Shown here one piece after another: positions 33,446-42,846 of a DNA stretch of 64,000 nucleotides. Numbering within the stretch: position 1 is the stretch's first letter; each line of letters begins with the position of its first letter. The DNA lies in contig NZ_CP095049.1 in assembly GCF_022919135.1 (NCBI RefSeq), positions 5,651,001 to 5,715,000 on the forward strand. Direction: 5' to 3'. Under the pieces are notes generated by a model. The model saw nothing but the letters and a program-made list of their open reading frames with translations, did not search any database and was not told where the DNA came from. The position numbers and the translations under genes are program-made. Source of the stretch: Hymenobacter cellulosivorans. GTDB lineage: Bacteria > Bacteroidota > Bacteroidia > Cytophagales > Hymenobacteraceae.

Positions 33446-36400
33446 TTAAAACAGCACTGACACCTGCATGCGGCCAGTATGAATCGGGGCCAGGCCGTTG
33501 GGCTTGCGGCCGTCGTAGGCCACAGTGATGTTGAGGCCATTGCTCAGGCGCTGCTCCACGTTCAGGTTCCAGGTGAAGTTGCTGCCCGGGCGCAGGGCAT
33601 TCAGGATTTCCAGGGCTACTAGCGAGGTCTGGTCGGCATCAAAGCCCACGCGCACGTAGCGGGCCGTGCCGCTCACGGTACGCTTGCTTACCTGACTGAT
33701 GCGTGTTTCCAGGCCCAATTCGTCGAATACGCCACGAATATCCTGGTCGGGGCCGGCGGTGTTGCGCTTGTCGAGGCGCTGATAGGTGCCGGTAAAGCGC
33801 AGAGTACTGTTGGGCTGGTAGCTGATTTCTGGGGTAACTTCGTAGGCCAGAATCCGGAAATTGCGGGTCGGCGAGTAATCCGAAATACTTTCCCGGATGT
33901 TGCGGGCTGTAGTGAGCCGCGCCGTAAAGCTCTGGGCCAGCGTCCGGCGCAACAACACCGACTGGCTGGCCAGGTTGCGTACGTCAAAGCCTTGGGTGAG
34001 CAGCACTTTCTGCTGGGTTTGCTGCACGGTAAATTCGGCCCCGAAGATTGGATTGGATCGGTTGAAATACAGCGTATTGCGCAGCAGCTTGTTCAAAGAC
34101 AAGAGCAGGGTATCGGCGGTTTGGAAAGCAAACGGGTTGAGGCGGGAGCTCAGGTCTTTGTCGATGGTGCGCCGGTCGAGGGTGACGCTGCTGATGGTAG
34201 AGAAGCGGGCCAGCAGGCTGCGCCAGCCAGGCTGGTCACGCCACTGCCGCGGGGCGCTGAGCGTGAGCCGGTAGCCAAACCGGTTGGTAAAGGCCACGAT
34301 GTAGTCGTCGGTGGGCAAAAACACCTTGATGTAGGTGCGGTACTGGGCCTCGGGCGTCTGAGCCTCGAAGAATTCGTCTTTCTCCTGGATTCCGTCGCCG
34401 TCAGTGTCCTGGTAGTAGTGCGTGCCCTGCCCGGCCACCACGGGAATAAAGGAAAAGTCGCGGCGCAGCTCCCGGCCCGTAGCTACACTATAGCTGAGCT
34501 CCGAGCGTAGTACGTTCTGCAGAAAGGTGGCATTCCAGTCGAGCTTGCCCAGTACGGTGCTTTGGCGGGCACTGTCGCGGGCACTCAGGTCGCGGTAGGT
34601 GGCCAGCAGGCTCAGGTCCTGATTTTTGCCCAAGCGGCTGGCAAACGTGCCCTGCCAGGTTTGGGCCTGCCCGCGGGTGCGCAGCTCATTGAGCAGCGGC
34701 GTTTGGTCGCGGCGGTATGTGTAGTCGAGGCGGAAGCGGGTTTTGGCGCTGTCCCGGCTTTGCACAAACACGTTGTGCTCGTCGAAGTAATTGGCCGAGC
34801 TCAGCGAATCGCCGCTGGGCAGGGCCACCCGGTTTTTATCGAAGCGGTAGGCATAGCCAGGCACTAGCGGGCCGCGGGCGTAGCGGGCCGCGGCCTCGCC
34901 CCGGGCCCAGGTAGAGCGGAACCGGCCGGCCTCAGTGCTGAGCAAAAACAAACCGACGCGCATTTCCACGTCGCCGAGCTTCTGAGCCACGTCCAGCCAG
35001 TTCTGCAGCCCGTTGACTTCGCCGGCCCGGTAGCGCCGCGTCACGCGGTAGTTGATGAGGTTATTGACATCCTTGACGGCACCCACCGAGAAATTGAGCA
35101 CGTTGTCTTCCCGGGCCACACGCCTAGTAGCGTTGCCTTGCACGGTGCTGGTAGTGCTCCAGTTGCGGTCAAACTCAATGTCGCGGTACCGGTCGATGGG
35201 CGCAAAGCGGTGGCTGGTATACTCGTAATCCAGGGCGCTGCGCAATTTGTACGCCTTCAGAATGGGCAAGCCCAGGGCGCGGTCCAGTACGGTATAGCCC
35301 ACATGCATGGCCTGGCCCTTATCGGCCTGGGCCGAAAACCGGTTGAGGTCGAGGTCAGTGGAAGCCACGTTCACGAAAACCGTGGTGGTAGAATCGAGGC
35401 GGTAATTGGCCCCTACCGAAATCATCTGCTTCTCCAAGGGCGTGGGCACCAGGCGCTCGTCGAGGTAGCGGCCCCGCCCCTGCCCCACGAATTCGTATAC
35501 CCGCCCATTGGCGTTAGTATAGCGCGTGCTCAGGTTGTAGTTGCCGCCGCCCGCGCCCTTGTCGGTGAAGCGTACGGTGTACACTTGCCGCGTCGAGTCG
35601 GGCGGATAGGTATAAACCCGAACCAGCTGCTGGGTTACCGGATCCAGCACTTCAGCTTGGTTGTACTGCAGTTTGCGCCGGTCGTACTGCTCGGCCGCGC
35701 CGCCGGCCGTACTCACCTGGCTCACGTTTTCACTCACGCGCTGCAATAGGGCCCGGGTACTGTCGTCCAGGGTCAGGTTGGGCGAGTTGTCGGGGTTGTC
35801 GGCTTCGCGGTAGTAGTTGGCGTGCACGCTGAGCTTGCCCAGCTCCTGGTAATGGCTCAGGTGGTAGAGTGAGCGGGAGTAGTTGAAGTCGGAATACTCG
35901 AAATCAACCTTGATGCGGGAGTTGCGGGTAATCAGGTGCTGGGGCGAAAACGTCACCTCGGCCTGGTTGTAGTCGATGACGTAGTCGAAATCGAAGCCCC
36001 GGGTCATGAGGCGGCCGTCGAGGTAGACCCGCTCGGAGTTGGCCAGCACGATGATAAACTGCTCCCCGTTGGGCCCGCGCAGGCGGTACGGCCCCTGCAC
36101 GTTTTCGATGGGCGCAATGTCGATGGAGGCAAACTTGCCCTTGGCTACCCCGGCCGCTACGGTGGTATTGCTGCGGCGGACTGGCTTGGCACCCAGGTTG
36201 GTTTCGATGGCGGCGCCCTGCACGTTTTTGTAGAAGCGCAGAAAGTAGTCGGGCTTGTTGCGCAGCACTACGTCGCCGGCCGTCAGGTTCCAGCGCGGAT
36301 GAGTCAGCGTGATGTAGATTCGGTCGAATTCCTGAAGCTGCTGGGTGTTGCCCTCGGGCTGGAACGGCACGTTCTGGTCACTGATGGCCGCCGTGAGCGT

Positions 36401-36976
36401 GATGTCGTCGGTGAGCTTGCCGTCGAGCTGCAGGTTGAGCGAGGAGTTGACAAACACGTTCTGGGTGTTGCCAAAGGAAACGCCGCGCGACAGGTTGCCG
36501 GTTTTGTTGATGCCCGGCGTGCTCAGAATTTGCTCTTTCACGGCAAAATCCTGCACTCCGAAAGGCCGCCGACCGAAGCCCACACTGTCCATCAGCTGGC
36601 GGGGCCGGCGGTAGCGCGGGGCCGCCAGCTGGAAAGGCAGCACCCGGTAGCACACCAGTACCGAGTCGACAGTCGGACTCGCCGCGCCGGCCGAATCAGC
36701 AGCAGCGGCCGGCGTGGGGCGCGCCAGTTGGTAGCGGCCGGTGCGAGCATCGTAAGCCACCGAGCGGCCCGCCACGCTCACCGACGAGGGCACGATGGTC
36801 ACCGAATCGGCCAGTAGAAAGCTGGTCGTGTCGCGGCCCGGCGCCAGGCGCACCCAGCGGCAGCGCCGCGACGAAGGCACGTCCCGCTGCTGCTGCGCCT
36901 GAGCCCCCAGACTCAGCAGCCCTCCGAGCAGTAGCAGGCAAATGCGCAGGATTCGAAGCGTATTGCTGCTGATCAT
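33446..36976 (-). CDS. Very large predicted outer-membrane beta-barrel protein, SprA-like N-terminal pattern
   Basis: 1176 aa from ATG 36976 (MISSNTLRILRICLLLLGGL, signal peptide, cleavage near AQAQ). After a disordered part (about 85-125) comes a region, NLSRGVSFGNTQNVFVNSSL, QLDGKLTDDITLTAAISDQN and EGNTQQLQEFDRIYITLTHP. As I recall, it is close in pattern to a segment of the gliding and T9SS translocon protein SprA. SprA itself is about twice as long. The rest (about 330-1170) is a succession of amphipathic strands with Tyr/Arg/Asp-rich turns, ending in SVLF with a terminal aromatic as in barrels. An outer-membrane porin-like or secretion-related barrel is the best description; exact role unknown. 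It follows the NtrY-like kinase gene on the same strand. Confidence 0.6.
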   Translation of the reverse strand: MISSNTLRILRICLLLLGGLLSLGAQAQQQRDVPSSRRCRWVRLAPGRDTTSFLLADSVTIVPSSVSVAGRSVAYDARTGRYQLARPTPAAAADSAGAASPTVDSVLVCYRVLPFQLAAPRYRRPRQLMDSVGFGRRPFGVQDFAVKEQILSTPGINKTGNLSRGVSFGNTQNVFVNSSLNLQLDGKLTDDITLTAAISDQNVPFQPEGNTQQLQEFDRIYITLTHPRWNLTAGDVVLRNKPDYFLRFYKNVQGAAIETNLGAKPVRRSNTTVAAGVAKGKFASIDIAPIENVQGPYRLRGPNGEQFIIVLANSERVYLDGRLMTRGFDFDYVIDYNQAEVTFSPQHLITRNSRIKVDFEYSDFNYSRSLYHLSHYQELGKLSVHANYYREADNPDNSPNLTLDDSTRALLQRVSENVSQVSTAGGAAEQYDRRKLQYNQAEVLDPVTQQLVRVYTYPPDSTRQVYTVRFTDKGAGGGNYNLSTRYTNANGRVYEFVGQGRGRYLDERLVPTPLEKQMISVGANYRLDSTTTVFVNVASTDLDLNRFSAQADKGQAMHVGYTVLDRALGLPILKAYKLRSALDYEYTSHRFAPIDRYRDIEFDRNWSTTSTVQGNATRRVAREDNVLNFSVGAVKDVNNLINYRVTRRYRAGEVNGLQNWLDVAQKLGDVEMRVGLFLLSTEAGRFRSTWARGEAAARYARGPLVPGYAYRFDKNRVALPSGDSLSSANYFDEHNVFVQSRDSAKTRFRLDYTYRRDQTPLLNELRTRGQAQTWQGTFASRLGKNQDLSLLATYRDLSARDSARQSTVLGKLDWNATFLQNVLRSELSYSVATGRELRRDFSFIPVVAGQGTHYYQDTDGDGIQEKDEFFEAQTPEAQYRTYIKVFLPTDDYIVAFTNRFGYRLTLSAPRQWRDQPGWRSLLARFSTISSVTLDRRTIDKDLSSRLNPFAFQTADTLLLSLNKLLRNTLYFNRSNPIFGAEFTVQQTQQKVLLTQGFDVRNLASQSVLLRRTLAQSFTARLTTARNIRESISDYSPTRNFRILAYEVTPEISYQPNSTLRFTGTYQRLDKRNTAGPDQDIRGVFDELGLETRISQVSKRTVSGTARYVRVGFDADQTSLVALEILNALRPGSNFTWNLNVEQRLSNGLNITVAYDGRKPNGLAPIHTGRMQVSVLF

Positions 36977-37041
36977 TCGGTACTGGCAACGGGGTTTATC
37001 TTCGGCGGGGAGGCAGGTGGCTGGACAACGCAAAAAGCCTG

Positions 37042-37129
37042 CGGTTTAGTTTTTAGTTGTTCGTTGTCCGTTGATAGAACTCTGTTTGCCAAGACTAACA
37101 ACGGACAACGAACAACTCAAAACCAAAAC
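37042..37129. repeat. Long intergenic inverted repeat
   Basis: AGTTGTTCGTTGTCCGTTG (37055-37073) pairs perfectly with its complement at 37099-37117; with the flanks, arms of about 36 nt carry only a few mismatches around a 16-nt loop. It begins right after the kinase stop on the minus strand. It may be a terminator or an extragenic palindromic repeat; GGACAACG also occurs just outside, at 37023-37030. Confidence 0.75.
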
Positions 37130-40100
37130 CTACGCCGGGGCCAGCGGCAACTCAATGCAAAAGGTGGTACCAACGCCTTCCTCGGTTTCAAACCAGATTT
37201 TGCCGCCGGCACTTTCAATACCACGGCGGGCTACGGCCAGCCCGATGCCCGACCCGGATTCCTTGGTAGTAAAGTTCGGCACAAACACTTTGTCGCGCAC
37301 ACTTTCCAGAATGCCGGCTCCGTTGTCTTCGATGCACACCCGCACCCGGTCGGGCCCAATGGCTTCCAGCTGAGCTTTTATCAGCGGCTTGCGGGTTTCG
37401 GGCACGGCCTGCAGCGCGTTTATGAGCAGGTTGTTGAAGGTGCGGACCAGCAGGTTTTCGTCGGCAAACACCACGTACTGTCCGTCTTCGGCTTCGGGCG
37501 TCAGTTCTAGCTCGATGCTGCCGCCCCGGGCTCCTCCCTGGTGCAAGCCCACGCAGCGGCGCAGAATAGAAGCCACGTCGAGGCGCTCGGGCCGCATGGC
37601 GGGTAGGTTGGTGAAGTTGCTGAACGAGGTAGCAATGTCGCTGAGCACGTCAACCTGGGTAATCAGGGTCTGGGAAATCTTACCGATAAGCTCCTCGGCG
37701 TTGGGCCGCTTTTCGGTAATGGCCTTCTGCAGAAACTGCAGGCTCAGCTTCATCGGCGTCAGCGGGTTCTTTATTTCGTGGGCTACCTGTCGGGCCATTT
37801 CGCGCCAGGCAGCTTCCTTTTCCTGGGTGGCCAACTCCTGCTTGCTTTCCTCGAGCTTGAGCAGCATGGCGTTGTACTCGCGCACCAGCAGCCCGATTTC
37901 GTCCGACGACTCGTAGGCCAGCATTTCGTTTTGCCCGGTCAGCGTAGTGTGCTTGAGCTTCTCGGTCAGCACTTTCAAGGGTGCCGTCAGCATGCGCGAG
38001 GCAATGAAAGTCAGGACCAGAAACAGGATGAACATCACGGTGAAGATGTTCAGAATGGTCGAAATCAGTTCGATAAGCTTATTATCAAGCTCTTTCTCCG
38101 AGTCGAAGAACGGAATGCCCACGTAGCCCACCACTACGTTGGCCCGCTCGGGTCCCATCACCGTGCGCAAGGGCAGATACAGCGAATTGAATGACAAGGT
38201 GCCGGCCCGCTCGGTGAGCAGCACCCGGGGCTGGGCCTGCTCGGCCAGGGCCGCGGCGGCCTGGGGATTCATCAGGGGGCTTAGCAACCCCGACTCAAAA
38301 ATCAGGGGCTGGCTGCTCACCAGCAGCACGCCCTGGGCATCATAGAGGTTCAGGTCGGTTTCGGTCAGGCTCGACACGTTTTCGGCCAAATCAACCAGGG
38401 CTGTACGGCTGGCGGTATCGGCCAGCACGCCGCGGTTTTTGAGCAGGTTTTCCTGTACCGTCCGGCCCCGCCGCTCGTAGGTACGCAGCAGGTCGCGCTT
38501 GTAAGAATTGGTGACCTGGCTGGCCGTGGCAATGCTGACTACAATGAGGGGCACTAGAATGCCAAAGTTGAGAAACAGCTGAATCTTAGTGCTGAAGTTG
38601 GTGCGAAACGCCTCGAAATACCGGCCGCGGGCCAGCATATACCCCCCAATGCAGAGCAGCCAGAAAAAGGTGTGCAGCAAAAACAGGAAGGAGAAGTTGG
38701 CCAGCCAGTCAGCAAACGAATAGGTGGCCGTCGTCACGACGGCCGTGCGGTTCTGGGGGCCGCGCACGGCTAGGTGATGAAAGCCGTTGGCCGGCAGCCC
38801 GGTACTGTAGAGGCGCGGGTCGAGCAGTTGCTGGGGCGAAAGGCGGTTGACGTAGTCGAAGTCGCCTTCATTATACACTAAGCGGCCATTCTCGTACCCA
38901 GCGTAGCTGAGCTCGGGGCCCAGACTAGGCTGAAAATACTTCTGGTCGACCAACAACTCGGGCACCACGCTGTAGGCCGTCAGCTTTTTCAGCGACAGTT
39001 CCAGCAGCACGGTGCTGTTGCCCCCGCGCGGACTCGGCACGCCCACAAAAGCCACGTAGCGCCGGGTGCTAAACGAGTTGGGGTTGCGAATAAGGTAAAC
39101 GTTAGGCTGGTCGGTGGCGACGGCAGCACGTAGCAGCTGGCGGCGCGTAACCGGCAGTAAAGCCTGCGACTTGGGCTCCTGAATTGGCTTGCCGGTGGGG
39201 TCAAACAGAGTTACCCGCACCTCATACTTGTCGAAATAGTCGCGCAGGTAATACTTCACTATTTTCTGGCGCACTACGTCCTGGTTGCTAAACGGGCTAG
39301 CCAGCATGGTGCGAATCAGCGGGTCGGCAGCCATTTCCCGGGTGCGCTCAGCCAGCAAATATTCGCCCTGCAGGTCGTTATCTACCAGCAGGTTGCCGGC
39401 AATTTTCTGCTTGGTCAGCACCAGCTGCCGGTCGAAATGCTCATACAGCGCCAGGGCCCCCACCGCCGAGCTAATGCCCAGCATCAGAAAAATGAACAGG
39501 TATACCTGGTACGGTACGATGGAGGCAATCTGCTTGAGCCCAGTGATTCGAACCACCAGAAAAAACAGCAGCGTCAAACCCAGCAGAATCGGTGTGGACT
39601 CGCCGAGCACGATACCGGCGGGCAGAAACAGCAACGTAGAAACGGCCAGCAAGGAAGCACCCAGCTGCCGGGTAGCAGGCCGCCCAATGGCAATAAAGAG
39701 CTGAGACAGGATATAAAAGCCGACCAGGTAGCCACCCGTGTGCAGCACAATGGCCAGGCACAGCAGCAGCTTAAAGCCCGAGAGCTGGATATTCTGGGTG
39801 ATATCCAGTACCAGCTGGGAGTTGTTAAAGCTGTTAGAGTAAAACTGGAACAGCAATTCCAGCAGCCCCCAAAAAGCCATAACCACGGCTGCCCCGCTCA
39901 CCACCCGCCCCATGAAGCTCTGGGCGTGCCGCATCTGCCGCACCAGGCCGTAGCGCCGGAAAAGCAACAGCAGGTAGTAGGCCGTCAGCGTTAACAGCAG
40001 GGCGTTGATAAGCAGGTCGCCCAAAGAAGGCGACAACCAGGAAGCCGCGTACAGGCGCGGGTCGAACAAGGGCAGCTCGACGATGGAAAACGGCAACCCC

Positions 40101-40861
40101 AGGTACAGCAGCACCGCCCGGTACGCAGCCAGCGGCCCTACGATGCTGGCAGCCCCGGCCATAATCCGTCCCTGACCTATCAGGCGACGGGCCAGCAGCA
40201 CCCACCCCATGATATAAAGCGCCGAGCCGAGACCCAGAAACGCCAGCAACAAGTATTTGCCCGTTATAGGATTGGTCTGCAGGCTCTCTACCGAGCACAG
40301 GTATTTGCCTTCCTGGGAGCGGAGCCACGGCAGCCGGGAGCCGGGCATGTTGGGCATAATCCGCACGTTGAGCCCGCGAAACAAGGCTCGTTCGGAGCCC
40401 TCCCGCAGGTAACGGTTGCTAATGCCGTAACGCTTTTCCAGCGGGATATAGGTCAGCACCACGTACGGCCCGGCAGTCTGCCGCACGGCCAAGTAGTAGC
40501 CAAACTTCATTTCCACCAACTTCTCGCGGAACGTTTGTCCCACGTTTTCCGGCTCAGGCCGGGTAGTGTGGTCCGACCAGTAAAGCAGCTTATCGCCGCG
40601 AAAAACAAAGCACGGATATGTGGTGTGCCCTACCAGCGTACCGAAGTTCAGCTCGCCGCTCTGCAGACGCCGGGCCACGTCGGTGCCTTCGCGCTGCGCT
40701 ACGGTTTCGGCACCTTCCACCAGGTTTTGCAGGCGCACTACGTCGGTGTGCAGCAATACGCCGGAAGCACGCGTCCCGTAGTGGTTGCTCAGAAAGGCCC
40801 CTATAAAGCAGAGGGCCGCGGCCAGCAGCACGACAAAGGGAGAAAAACGGGACGACTTCAA
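37130..40861 (-). CDS. NtrY-like membrane sensor histidine kinase
   Basis: 1243 aa. The N-terminus has a membrane helix (about 7-27), an extracytoplasmic segment (about 28-205), then seven or so helices (about 207-480), another extracytoplasmic domain (about 490-760), a helix, a further sensor domain (about 815-945) and a helix before the HAMP region (RMLTAPLKVLTEKLKH). The kinase core has the H box QVAHEIKNPLTPMK with H1028, N box NNLLINALQAV, G1 VCIEDNGAGI, F box KVFVPNFTTK and G2 SGSGIGLAVARRGIE. The architecture is that of NtrY/HydH-type kinases that work with NtrC-type regulators. No response regulator gene is adjacent, so it is an orphan here. Cue unknown. Confidence 0.88.
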   Translation of the reverse strand: MKSSRFSPFVVLLAAALCFIGAFLSNHYGTRASGVLLHTDVVRLQNLVEGAETVAQREGTDVARRLQSGELNFGTLVGHTTYPCFVFRGDKLLYWSDHTTRPEPENVGQTFREKLVEMKFGYYLAVRQTAGPYVVLTYIPLEKRYGISNRYLREGSERALFRGLNVRIMPNMPGSRLPWLRSQEGKYLCSVESLQTNPITGKYLLLAFLGLGSALYIMGWVLLARRLIGQGRIMAGAASIVGPLAAYRAVLLYLGLPFSIVELPLFDPRLYAASWLSPSLGDLLINALLLTLTAYYLLLLFRRYGLVRQMRHAQSFMGRVVSGAAVVMAFWGLLELLFQFYSNSFNNSQLVLDITQNIQLSGFKLLLCLAIVLHTGGYLVGFYILSQLFIAIGRPATRQLGASLLAVSTLLFLPAGIVLGESTPILLGLTLLFFLVVRITGLKQIASIVPYQVYLFIFLMLGISSAVGALALYEHFDRQLVLTKQKIAGNLLVDNDLQGEYLLAERTREMAADPLIRTMLASPFSNQDVVRQKIVKYYLRDYFDKYEVRVTLFDPTGKPIQEPKSQALLPVTRRQLLRAAVATDQPNVYLIRNPNSFSTRRYVAFVGVPSPRGGNSTVLLELSLKKLTAYSVVPELLVDQKYFQPSLGPELSYAGYENGRLVYNEGDFDYVNRLSPQQLLDPRLYSTGLPANGFHHLAVRGPQNRTAVVTTATYSFADWLANFSFLFLLHTFFWLLCIGGYMLARGRYFEAFRTNFSTKIQLFLNFGILVPLIVVSIATASQVTNSYKRDLLRTYERRGRTVQENLLKNRGVLADTASRTALVDLAENVSSLTETDLNLYDAQGVLLVSSQPLIFESGLLSPLMNPQAAAALAEQAQPRVLLTERAGTLSFNSLYLPLRTVMGPERANVVVGYVGIPFFDSEKELDNKLIELISTILNIFTVMFILFLVLTFIASRMLTAPLKVLTEKLKHTTLTGQNEMLAYESSDEIGLLVREYNAMLLKLEESKQELATQEKEAAWREMARQVAHEIKNPLTPMKLSLQFLQKAITEKRPNAEELIGKISQTLITQVDVLSDIATSFSNFTNLPAMRPERLDVASILRRCVGLHQGGARGGSIELELTPEAEDGQYVVFADENLLVRTFNNLLINALQAVPETRKPLIKAQLEAIGPDRVRVCIEDNGAGILESVRDKVFVPNFTTKESGSGIGLAVARRGIESAGGKIWFETEEGVGTTFCIELPLAPA

Positions 40862-40918
40862 CAGCAGAGTGAGCTATAACAGACTATAAAAGAGTAAATG
40901 AGGCCGGTAGCCCAAACA

Positions 40919-40943
40919 AAAATGCCGCCAAAGGGCGGCATTT
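40919..40943 (-). terminator. Terminator of the cytochrome oxidase assembly operon
   Basis: AAATGCCGCC and GGCGGCATTT pair around AAAG directly after the DUF983 stop; on the minus strand the stem runs into TTTTTG. Confidence 0.8.
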
Positions 40944-40944
40944 C

Positions 40945-41352
40945 CTATTCTTCGCGCCGTTGTGAGTAGCGTCCATAGGTGCGGGGCTCGTAGCGTACGC
41001 CGCCAAAAAAATACAGCATCACGGCCCGGGCGTAGCGAAATAACAGCGGAGTGAGCAGCAAAACGGTTATGGCCACCGTCGCCACATATACCCAAACGGG
41101 CGGGTCGTGGGCTAGGTAATACAGCACAAACCCTACAATGACGACAATGCTGACGGAAAAGCCATAGCTCACGTACATGGCTCCCCAATAGAAGCCTATT
41201 TCCGGCTCATAGTGCTGCCCGCAGTCGGGGCAGGCCTCATACATTTCGTCAAACTTAGCCAGGTTCAGGGCCGAGTGCCGGAATAAGGGTCCGCGGTGGC
41301 AGCGTGGGCACTTCAGGGCCAGTAAGGCTAGCCCCGCGGAGGATTCTGCCAC
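40945..41352 (-). CDS. DUF983 family protein
   Basis: 135 aa, starting at GTG 41352, whose G is also the last base of the previous gene's TAG stop. The N-terminal zinc-ribbon-like part has two CxxC pairs, LKCPRCHRGPLF and YEACPDCGQHYEPEIGFYWG. Two membrane helices follow (about 68-85 and 90-112). DUF983 proteins are small membrane proteins often encoded with cytochrome oxidase genes, but no function is established. It is the last gene of the minus-strand assembly operon and is closed by a hairpin. Confidence 0.85.
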   Translation of the reverse strand: MAESSAGLALLALKCPRCHRGPLFRHSALNLAKFDEMYEACPDCGQHYEPEIGFYWGAMYVSYGFSVSIVVIVGFVLYYLAHDPPVWVYVATVAITVLLLTPLLFRYARAVMLYFFGGVRYEPRTYGRYSQRREE

Positions 41353-41597
41353 TACTTCTTTTTCTTGTGGCTGTTGCGGTACCAGAAGTAGCCAATGGTA
41401 CCGATCAGCAGGTACGGCACCGTCATCAGGTACACAATGCCCTTGTTTAGGCCCGAGGTGTCGTACGAGTCCTTCTCGGTGCGGGCAGCTTCTACCTGCG
41501 TTTTACACATGGTGCACTGCGCCTGCGAGGCTAGTGGGGCCACGCTCAGCAGCACGGCTAGCACCAAGGCGAATAATCCAGCTCCTATCTTTTTCAT
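41352..41597 (-). CDS. Small exported protein with CxxC and one membrane helix
   Basis: 81 aa from ATG 41597; the 135-residue extension in the longer frame is antisense noise over the DUF420 gene. Signal peptide MKKIGAGLFALVLAVLLSVA with cleavage after SQA, then QCTMCKTQVEAARTE, and a C-terminal membrane helix (YLMTVPYLLIGTIGYFWY) followed by a Lys-rich end, so the CxxC would face the periplasm. Its place between DUF420 and DUF983 in the oxidase assembly operon suggests a role in copper delivery or thiol handling for subunit II; this is inference. I know no named family for it. Confidence 0.75.
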   Translation of the reverse strand: MKKIGAGLFALVLAVLLSVAPLASQAQCTMCKTQVEAARTEKDSYDTSGLNKGIVYLMTVPYLLIGTIGYFWYRNSHKKKK

Positions 41598-41638
41598 CTC
41601 TTTGAAAACCAACTGCGTGAGGAAAAGTTGCCTGCGTT

Positions 41639-42193
41639 TTAGGTATAGTACGGCGAAATCATGAAGTACACGATAACGCCTGTAATAGAAACGTACAACC
41701 AGATGGGAAAGGTCCAGCGGGCAATGCGCCGATGCTTGGCAAATTGCTCGGTCAGGGCGAAATACAGGGTAAAGAGCACCAGCCCCACGGTTACGGCAGC
41801 CAGTAGAATGTGGGAAAGCAGAATAAAGTAGTAAACTGTGCGAATCACTCCTTCGCCGCCAAACTTGGTAGATTCTACTTGCGAGTGGTAGACTACATAC
41901 GACACCAGGAACAACGCTCCCAGCAAAAAGGCCGTGCCCATCATGGCCCGGTGCTTGAGGACCTGCTTCTGCCGGATAAAGTAAAAGCCCAGCAGCAGGC
42001 ACACGGCCGTCAACGAATTCAGCACCGCATTTACGGCCGGCAGGAATTTTACCTGCGCGCCAGCAATGTGAAATGACTTGGAGAAAAAATGCAGAATGGC
42101 TACTACCACTGGTATAGCCACTCCCAGGACGATCATAAGGGCCTTGATCCGGGCGTTGCTGCCAGGATTATTGACCGGACTTGTCGTGATCAT
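41639..42193 (-). CDS. DUF420 family membrane protein
   Basis: 184 aa with about five membrane helices: IKALMIVLGVAIPVVVAIL, AVLNSLTAVCLLLGFYFI, MMGTAFLLGALFLVSYVVY, YYFILLSHILLAAVTVGL and TFPIWLYVSITGVIVYFM. Conserved histidines (FLPAVNAVLN near HIAGAQ, KHRAMMG, YHSQVES, SHILLA and KHRRIARWTFPIW) fit DUF420, a family related to cytochrome oxidase subunits and found beside SCO genes (CtaM-like in Firmicutes). CtaM is needed for heme A oxidase maturation. The start overlaps the SCO gene end by 26 nt, indicating coupling. Confidence 0.88.
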   Translation of the reverse strand: MITTSPVNNPGSNARIKALMIVLGVAIPVVVAILHFFSKSFHIAGAQVKFLPAVNAVLNSLTAVCLLLGFYFIRQKQVLKHRAMMGTAFLLGALFLVSYVVYHSQVESTKFGGEGVIRTVYYFILLSHILLAAVTVGLVLFTLYFALTEQFAKHRRIARWTFPIWLYVSITGVIVYFMISPYYT

Positions 42194-42842
42194 AGGTGTA
42201 CAACAAAACGCTGATTTCGGTGATAAGGCGCTCTACCTCCCGCGGCTTGGTGCCATCATAAATTCCCCGAACCTGGTGGTTGCGGTCTACCAGATACAGG
42301 TTCTGACTGTGTACGATGCCCGGGGCGGCACCCGAAGGCGCGGGTAGGCGAAACTCCTCGGTAGCTAACCGGTACAGTTCCGCTTTGTTGCCGGTCAGGA
42401 AAAACCACTTACCGGCAATAGCACTGTACTGCTCGGCATACCTAGCCAGCACCGCTACCGAGTCGTGCGCAGGGTCGACGGTGTAGGAAACGAGCTTGAC
42501 GCGGGGCTCCTTGCGGAATTTCTCCTGCACCCGCATCATTTGGCTACTCACCCGCGGACAGGCGCCGGGGCAGGTGGCGAAGAAGAAATTAGCCACATAG
42601 AGCCCACCTTTCAAATCCTGCTGGCTTACCACGCGCCCCGATTGGGACGGCAACTGGAAATTACGCAGGGTGTGAAAAACAGTATCGCGCTGCCACTTCC
42701 CCCCTACCAGCGTCGAGTCGACACGGTCGGGCAGGTAAGTAGGCAGCGCGAAACGGTTGGTACCGAAGGTTTTGAGAAACAAAAACGCCAGTACCGGCAA
42801 TAGCAGAATAAGGCCCAGGACCAGGGTTTGCTTGGGCCGCAT
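42168..42842 (-). CDS. SCO1/SenC family copper chaperone
   Basis: 224 aa from ATG 42842 (MRPKQTLVLGLILLLPVLAF, an N-terminal anchor helix); the longer frame would run into the previous gene. A thioredoxin fold facing the periplasm carries the copper-binding CPGAC (C91, C95) after NFFFAT and the distal H178 in GIVHSQN. SCO proteins deliver copper to the CuA site of oxidase subunit II and may reduce its cysteines. It lies between subunit IV and DUF420 in the oxidase assembly operon. The last 26 nt overlap DUF420. Confidence 0.93.
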   Translation of the reverse strand: MRPKQTLVLGLILLLPVLAFLFLKTFGTNRFALPTYLPDRVDSTLVGGKWQRDTVFHTLRNFQLPSQSGRVVSQQDLKGGLYVANFFFATCPGACPRVSSQMMRVQEKFRKEPRVKLVSYTVDPAHDSVAVLARYAEQYSAIAGKWFFLTGNKAELYRLATEEFRLPAPSGAAPGIVHSQNLYLVDRNHQVRGIYDGTKPREVERLITEISVLLYTYDHDKSGQ

Positions 42843-42846
42843 TCGT

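Noticed and set aside
41598..42002. N-terminal extension of the frame that ends at 41352
   Set aside because: It overlaps the DUF420 gene on the same strand and reads as noise; the real product starts with a signal peptide at 41597.
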